From Diploscapter coronatus (taxonomy: Eukaryota > Nematoda > Chromadorea > Rhabditida > Rhabditidae), in assembly GCA_964036155.1 (NCBI GenBank), contig OZ038423.1, positions 14,275,249-14,339,248 of the forward strand: DNA of 64,000 bases. Reading direction: 5' to 3'. The notes beneath the pieces are model-generated. The model saw only the letters and a program-made list of their open reading frames with translations, did not search any database and was not told where the DNA came from. Below, one piece after another: positions 59,201 through 64,000 of this stretch (position 1 is the stretch's first letter; each line of letters begins with the position of its first letter). The position numbers and the translations under genes are program-made.

Positions 59201-59595
59201 TGATTTTATTCAGCCCTTGGTAGATGCCATATGTTTTGCCATATTTCTATAAATAGTGATAATCATTTTAGCTGATATCTTTTTCATGAGAAGTTATTTG
59301 AACACACAAATATCTATTGAATTGAAGGGAAACGATCGTTCTATCACTCGAGCAAAGTTTTCTTACATAGTCATGAATTATGATTTTTATGCGAGAGATC
59401 TACCTTCGTGAAATCTCCAAGTTTTCGCGTGAACGTTTTCTCTTTATCAGCGAACAAGAGATGATAGTGCCCAGTGAAGAGGCTTTTTCCTTCGACCTCG
59501 ATGATGTTTCGTCGCTTCCAGTAGCTCATTTGCCAGTAGAAATAGGAAATCACTCCAACTACACTTGTAGTTAGAATTCCGAGTAGAACAAACAT
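56216..59595 (-). CDS. Cytochrome P450, CYP3-clan (CYP13/CYP25-like), copy C
   Basis: Start [20 protein letters not shown], then [20 protein letters not shown]. Exon 2 (about 59005-59247) reads [40 protein letters not shown] and [14 protein letters not shown] 1.2-kb intron with a foldback element follows. Exon 3 (about 57590-57774) reads [20 protein letters not shown] and [11 protein letters not shown]. Then come [20 protein letters not shown] and [20 protein letters not shown]. The I-helix reads [18 protein letters not shown], with an intron (about 56969-57068) nine bases downstream of that in copy B. K-helix KETLRVYP, then PER, and haem loop [11 protein letters not shown]. The tail reads [20 protein letters not shown] then N, TAG 56216-56218. 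All key residues are present. Substrate unknown. Confidence 0.85.
57842..58980. mobile_element. 1.14-kb foldback (Tc1/mariner-type) element with IR/DR ends in a P450 intron
   Basis: Left arm 57842-58263 and right arm 58559-58980 are inverted copies of equal length (422 bases), with no indel and near identity wherever I compared them. TA flanks both ends (57840-57841 and 58981-58982), as in a TA target duplication. Within each arm the 20-mer GTTTCATAATTATGGATACC occurs twice, at 57848-57867 and 58024-58043 on the left. The 295-base middle has no transposase. It is therefore nonautonomous. Confidence 0.9.
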
Positions 59596-59760
59596 TTTAA
59601 CTCAATATTTAAAAACAAATATTGAAAATAGAAAATAGTGATTAGTCTCCAATAGAAATTATGAAAACAGTTGGTGTGTTTTATATCTTCAATGCATGAT
59701 GCAAAAGCGTTTGCTCTTTGCACTACTTTGAGAGAATCGATCATTTCGCATCAGTTTGTT
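59596..59760. promoter_or_regulatory. Duplicated promoter with TGATGCAAAA, copy C
   Basis: Near-copy of the promoter of P450 copy B. TGATGCAAAA lies at 59697-59706, and another TGATGCAAAG at 59871-59880 further upstream. Confidence 0.55.
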
Positions 59761-62700
59761 GTCTAAGGGCCAAAACTCCGCCCTTTTCCACTTGCGATAA
59801 GGAAAACACGCGGCTTGGCATTTGGGAATCATGAAACAGAGATAGAAAACTAAACTTTAGTCCTTGACAATGATGCAAAGCGTGAGTGCAGAGCAAGGTA
59901 CGTTTTGAGAATTGCTAGCACTCGAATTTCCCATCCTCATCCATTTTAGGCACAAAGTTAGTCTTCAGCTGAAATTTGATAGGACGAAAGATTAATAATA
60001 TTATAATATTTGTTTGTGGATAAGAAAATTTCGAAAAAAAAAAAATCGAAATAAGCATTTCATCAGTATCAGTTTGGTAGAAATTCAATTTTCAGATTAA
60101 AACCCACCATCGCCAGTGTATTTTAGATTTCTCCTAATTTTATGGCGACTATTTCATCTGAAAGTTTTTAATCGGAATGTTCTTTACAATTTTTCCAATG
60201 TCAAACTTATCCTTGCTGCAAATTTTCAATTTCATTCATTTATTCAGTTAGTTCGTGCTCATGACTCACCCCTCATCGCCTGAGGGTGAATCGCTTCAAC
60301 TGTGGCCACTTCTCTTCTTCCACCTTATTGTCATATTTGTCTCCCTGAAACTCAACCGTTTCTATTGACGACTTGCATGAGTCATCGGAATTTATCTATG
60401 CCTTTGAACGAAGGTTTACTCACGAATCATCTTTCGGTAGGAGATTATTTGTTCATTTGGAGTGCAAAAATGTTTTATCATCTCTAATTTAATCATTATT
60501 ATTCCACCATTTAATTTTTCATGAAACCTTTTCTCCAAACTTTCAATAAACCATCGACATTACTTGAAATTTATTTTTTGAACTGCTTCTCCAGAAATTT
60601 ATGACGCTATTTTCTAGGAATCTGTGGGACAGTTTTTTTTCAAAAATTTTCCTGTGGATACTATTTTTGCATAAATTTGTGATTAAGCGACATTTCTTTC
60701 AGCTTTATAGTTGTGGGAGTTTTTTGTTTTACAAATTTTCGGTTGTAGCACTAACCTTTTTCTAGAACTGTCTATACCATTTTGTCGAATTGAGTGAGGT
60801 AAAATGGTTTGTAAAAGAGGTTGGCTGGCGGAAACCTTGACCCTCCCTGGCAAAAGGGGGAAATATGCAGAGAAATGCAAAGGGCTGGGGGCCAAGTTGT
60901 CCGATTCGGCAGAGGTGACAGAATATATTGAGGACGACAAATGGAGGCAGAATGGATAGATTGGAGAACTAGAGAAGGAATGACGAGAGGGAATGCGAGA
61001 TTATGGAGATAAGCCGGAGATAAAGACAGGAATAAAAGACACATTACCGACAACCACCTTGCATTTTTATTGTTTCGTAGAAAATGAGACATTCATTTTT
61101 TTTATTTTGGAGATACGAGTTCTTTTAATTTCTCGAAGAAAGTGTACCATGACCACCTTATCTACAGCAAGTCTACTTTATGACTGCAAAAAATTGAAAT
61201 TTTATCAAAATTAGAAGATTTTTAAGCATAGATTTGAGCATTTCATAGTTTGAACCCAAAGTTTCATCATCAATTTTGATGTCTGATTATTAGCATCCAA
61301 ACCAACTTAATGCTGGAGTCAAGTGTTTGAAGGCTTTCGTCGCGCCTCAAAATGATTGCTAATAAGAGAAGAGGTGGAAAGGAAATGCGAGTAGCGGTTA
61401 CCCTTTGTGATTTTGTCTTTGCCTTTGCATCTTAGAAACCTTTACCTATCTTCTATTTCTTTAACCTTTTCCTGCTTCTCGAAATCTCTTCCACAAACCT
61501 CTATCCCTCACTCTTTGCTTGACCTCTGTTATTTTCTCTTCGTCTCCTTCACAACAAGGTCGCCCCTTCCTCTGCATGTCTGGCCCCGTATCCAATCTAC
61601 CTGTGAACGCAGATATTTTCTCTAACCTCTCGAATTGTAGTTCTATTTCTCTCGAACTCTGGCTCTTTTCACGCATATTATTCGTGCATCTTTATCTCTC
61701 GATTTACATGCTATTTCGTGGATTTCTGCCACTTTTCTGCACTTACCTGTGTGCTTTCTCCTTCGTTTGCAGAGAAACACATCCATTTTCATATTTTCAC
61801 GAGATCGCGCGATGTTTTCTGACGCATCGTGCTGCGTTCTGTGGCATAATCGCCATTTTTATTTCATTGTACTCGCGTTTGCCTAGTTGAAATATTGATT
61901 GTCGATTTTCGTGGGAAAAGTCATTTGCAAGTCCGGAAACTTGAAAATCGTTTTTCTTTTATTATCGATCATGAAATACTCGTATTTTTCGTCTTTTGGG
62001 CATCCAAAATCAGAAGACTTCCGGGCCAGTCTGGACGATTAGCTAATTGACTGATGTTAATTAGAAGAACGTGCCTTTTCTTTGTTTCTTTCTTTTTCAC
62101 ATGGAACCTTCACACAATTCATTCTTCTACACACAAACTCGCATTTACCCCATTGAGTTCCATCAATTTCATCAATCTTCTTTTTTAACGCGCCTTCACT
62201 TTTTCATCCACTTTTTATCTCTCAATTTATCACCTCCAAGAGTCCACTTATTGATAAAGTTTTCTATATGAAATGAGATAGAGATCAACATTCCGCTCAA
62301 CTTTATTCAATTTTTATAGGTTGCAAGTAATAATATGCTATGGAAATTTTAAAATTAGACGTTTTCAATTTGGAATTGCATTTAGATGATGGATTCAATA
62401 GATTTCCTCGCTAAATTATAGGTCTTGCAAATTAATTTCAAGCTGAATATCTGCTTTAGTAATCTAAATTTTGCAAATTCTCAAATTATAGAATTCAGAA
62501 AATCTCACGACACTCCTGGATTCTTAGATTAAAATAAATTTAGACTCTTCTAAAAAGCGATTTTTCTATTTGTTCTCTGATTTCCTCATAGTATTCCTAA
62601 GATATTCTCAGATTCTTTCCAGATTCCTTACAGATTTCTCCCTGGTCAATCCCATTCTACAGTTGAATCGGTCGATTGCTATTCGAACTCAACGAGGCGT

Positions 62701-64000
62701 GCGCTCTACACCTTTTTCCCCACTTCTCCCTGCATTTTACTCGCTTCGATCCGATTTCTCAGCGCGTGGTTTCGTCCATTTCGCACTACTTTTTGCACTC
62801 CTTCAGAAGGATTTTCGTACCTTTCCACATTTTCTTCTCGCGCACATTCTTTTCTGGAAACTGACTTCGTGATCAGAGGAAAATTATGAGTTGATCAATC
62901 TCCTATTCTTTTCTTGAGATTCTTTTTTAAACTATTAGTTTTACGATCAAAAACATCATGGATTTCTCCACTCATGTTAAATTTTAGCGCTGTGACGGAT
63001 ACGACTTTTAATTTCATTGCAATGATATCAACATTCATCTGTGCTTCGTTTTACAATCGCCAAGTTTCATTACTCAGCGTACTAGTTTCAGCCACCTTTC
63101 ACCAATATCATTATTTCTCGTGAATACTATTCTCCTTCATCTCTAAAATCTCCAGATTATCCGTCTTGATTTGCTCCCTTTCTCACAGTTATCCCCTGCT
63201 TCTCTAATCCTCTTCATTTCGATATTGATCAGCCTCTCTATTTTACTTTATTCGCCCCATGAGATATCTGCCCATTTTTGGTGTGGTCTCAATCATTTTC
63301 TGCGTCTTTTTGCTCTCTAACGGATGAGCTGTATTTCTTACCTGTAAAGGAAAGGACAAGGCCGTTGAGAAGGTAGGAGAGAGGAGTAAGGAAGGGAATT
63401 ACGACTTTGCCAAGGGTGCATTCACCGCTTGGAGATGGTTGGAATGCCACGCCTCATACGATGGTATTTGCATTTCTTAGTCGAATATCGATGTTTGAAT
63501 ATTCTGGTCTTTGAGCTAAATCTTTATTCTAAACTTTCCTACTCTTTTTGATAGATTTTTCTCGCCAAATCTAAGGACGTCAAGAACTTTGGAACATTTT
63601 CTCTTTGGAGTAAGAAAAACTTGAAATAAGTGACATTTTTATGCAGAAGATCAGATTCTTTGTCCAAGAATAGATTTTTGTACAACTTTTTGTTGTAAAT
63701 TTTAGTTTTATTTCTCATAAAGGTGTAAAAGGTGGTTTTGCCTCGCATCGATTATGGAAGCGAAGGGGCTGACTCACCGCCCGATGGCCTTTCATCCAAA
63801 ATATTCCTGCGCTGCATTATTGGACATTCGATGGAATTGATAGAAAGCGAATATGCGCATGGAAATGCAATCATTTCTGTAATATCGCAGAAAATTGGTG
63901 GTGATCAGTACGATTTTTTTCAGAAAACTCTCGAAAAGCACTCTCTAAACTTTGTCCTTATCTCTTCAATTCATATCGTTCTACCCAGAAGACGAAGATT
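59761..64000. other. No convincing gene; strand-asymmetric region
   Basis: About 4.2 kb without a recognisable exon. The + strand is pyrimidine-rich over about 61400-63300, and purine-rich at about 60800-61060 and 63350-63450. Several open frames of 60-120 codons follow from this composition, are Ser/Phe/Leu-rich and carry no domain. It may be intergenic or a long intron of a gene whose exons lie outside. On the minus strand at 63337-63350 CTTTACAG is followed directly by GTAAGAAA. Confidence 0.4.

Noticed and set aside
61407..62872. Several long plus-strand frames (up to 123 codons)
   Set aside because: They follow from the pyrimidine-rich strand; Ser/Phe/Leu-rich, overlapping in several frames, no splice logic or domain.
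1..64000. CRISPR array, rRNA genes or operon of spliced-leader type
   Set aside because: No regularly spaced repeats, no rRNA-like blocks, and neighbouring same-strand genes are 0.4 to 2.5 kb apart, too far for typical nematode operons.

Overview
The window reads as genomic DNA from a free-living or parasitic nematode (Rhabditida-like). The reasons are short introns of about 45-60 bases ending in TTTTCAG, genes cut into many small exons, possible spliced-leader acceptors just before some start codons, and nematode-specific families: Str-superfamily chemoreceptors, CTLD-vWA lectins and a FAR-like protein. Every gene model here was assembled by hand from splice signals and reading-frame continuity, so outer ends are firmer than inner exon borders.

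Layout: 0.5-2.2 kb (+) holds a Thr-rich secreted protein with a Cys-rich domain. From 3.3 to 30.5 kb (-) there is a tandem array of eight full-length rhodopsin-type receptors resembling FMRFamide/neuropeptide receptors (FRPR-like), with at least one decayed copy at about 27 kb. A FAR-like secreted helical protein (13.3-15.1 kb, +) interrupts the array. From 30.5 to 37 kb the DNA is gene-poor and repeat-rich and contains a 2.3-kb spacerless palindrome. Two Str-superfamily chemoreceptors (SRD-like and SRH-like) lie at 37.0-40.3 kb (-). Three C-type-lectin genes, one fused to a vWA domain, lie at 40.9-45.9 kb (+). An UNC-93-like transporter-fold gene lies at 46.3-48.9 kb (-). Three tandem CYP3-clan cytochrome P450 genes lie at 50.7-59.6 kb (-); the upstream one has a 1.14-kb foldback transposon in an intron. 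From 59.6 to 64 kb I see no convincing gene.

The dominant theme is local gene duplication of environment-facing families: peptide receptors, chemoreceptors, lectins and P450s. It is accompanied by exon decay, gene conversion and intron movement. All three P450 promoters share a TGATGCAAA element that resembles a C/EBP-ATF composite site, so the trio may be co-regulated under stress or xenobiotic exposure (inference). The receptor array is probably a lineage-specific expansion of peptide receptors whose ligands cannot be told from sequence. I found no CRISPR array, rRNA or convincing tRNA.
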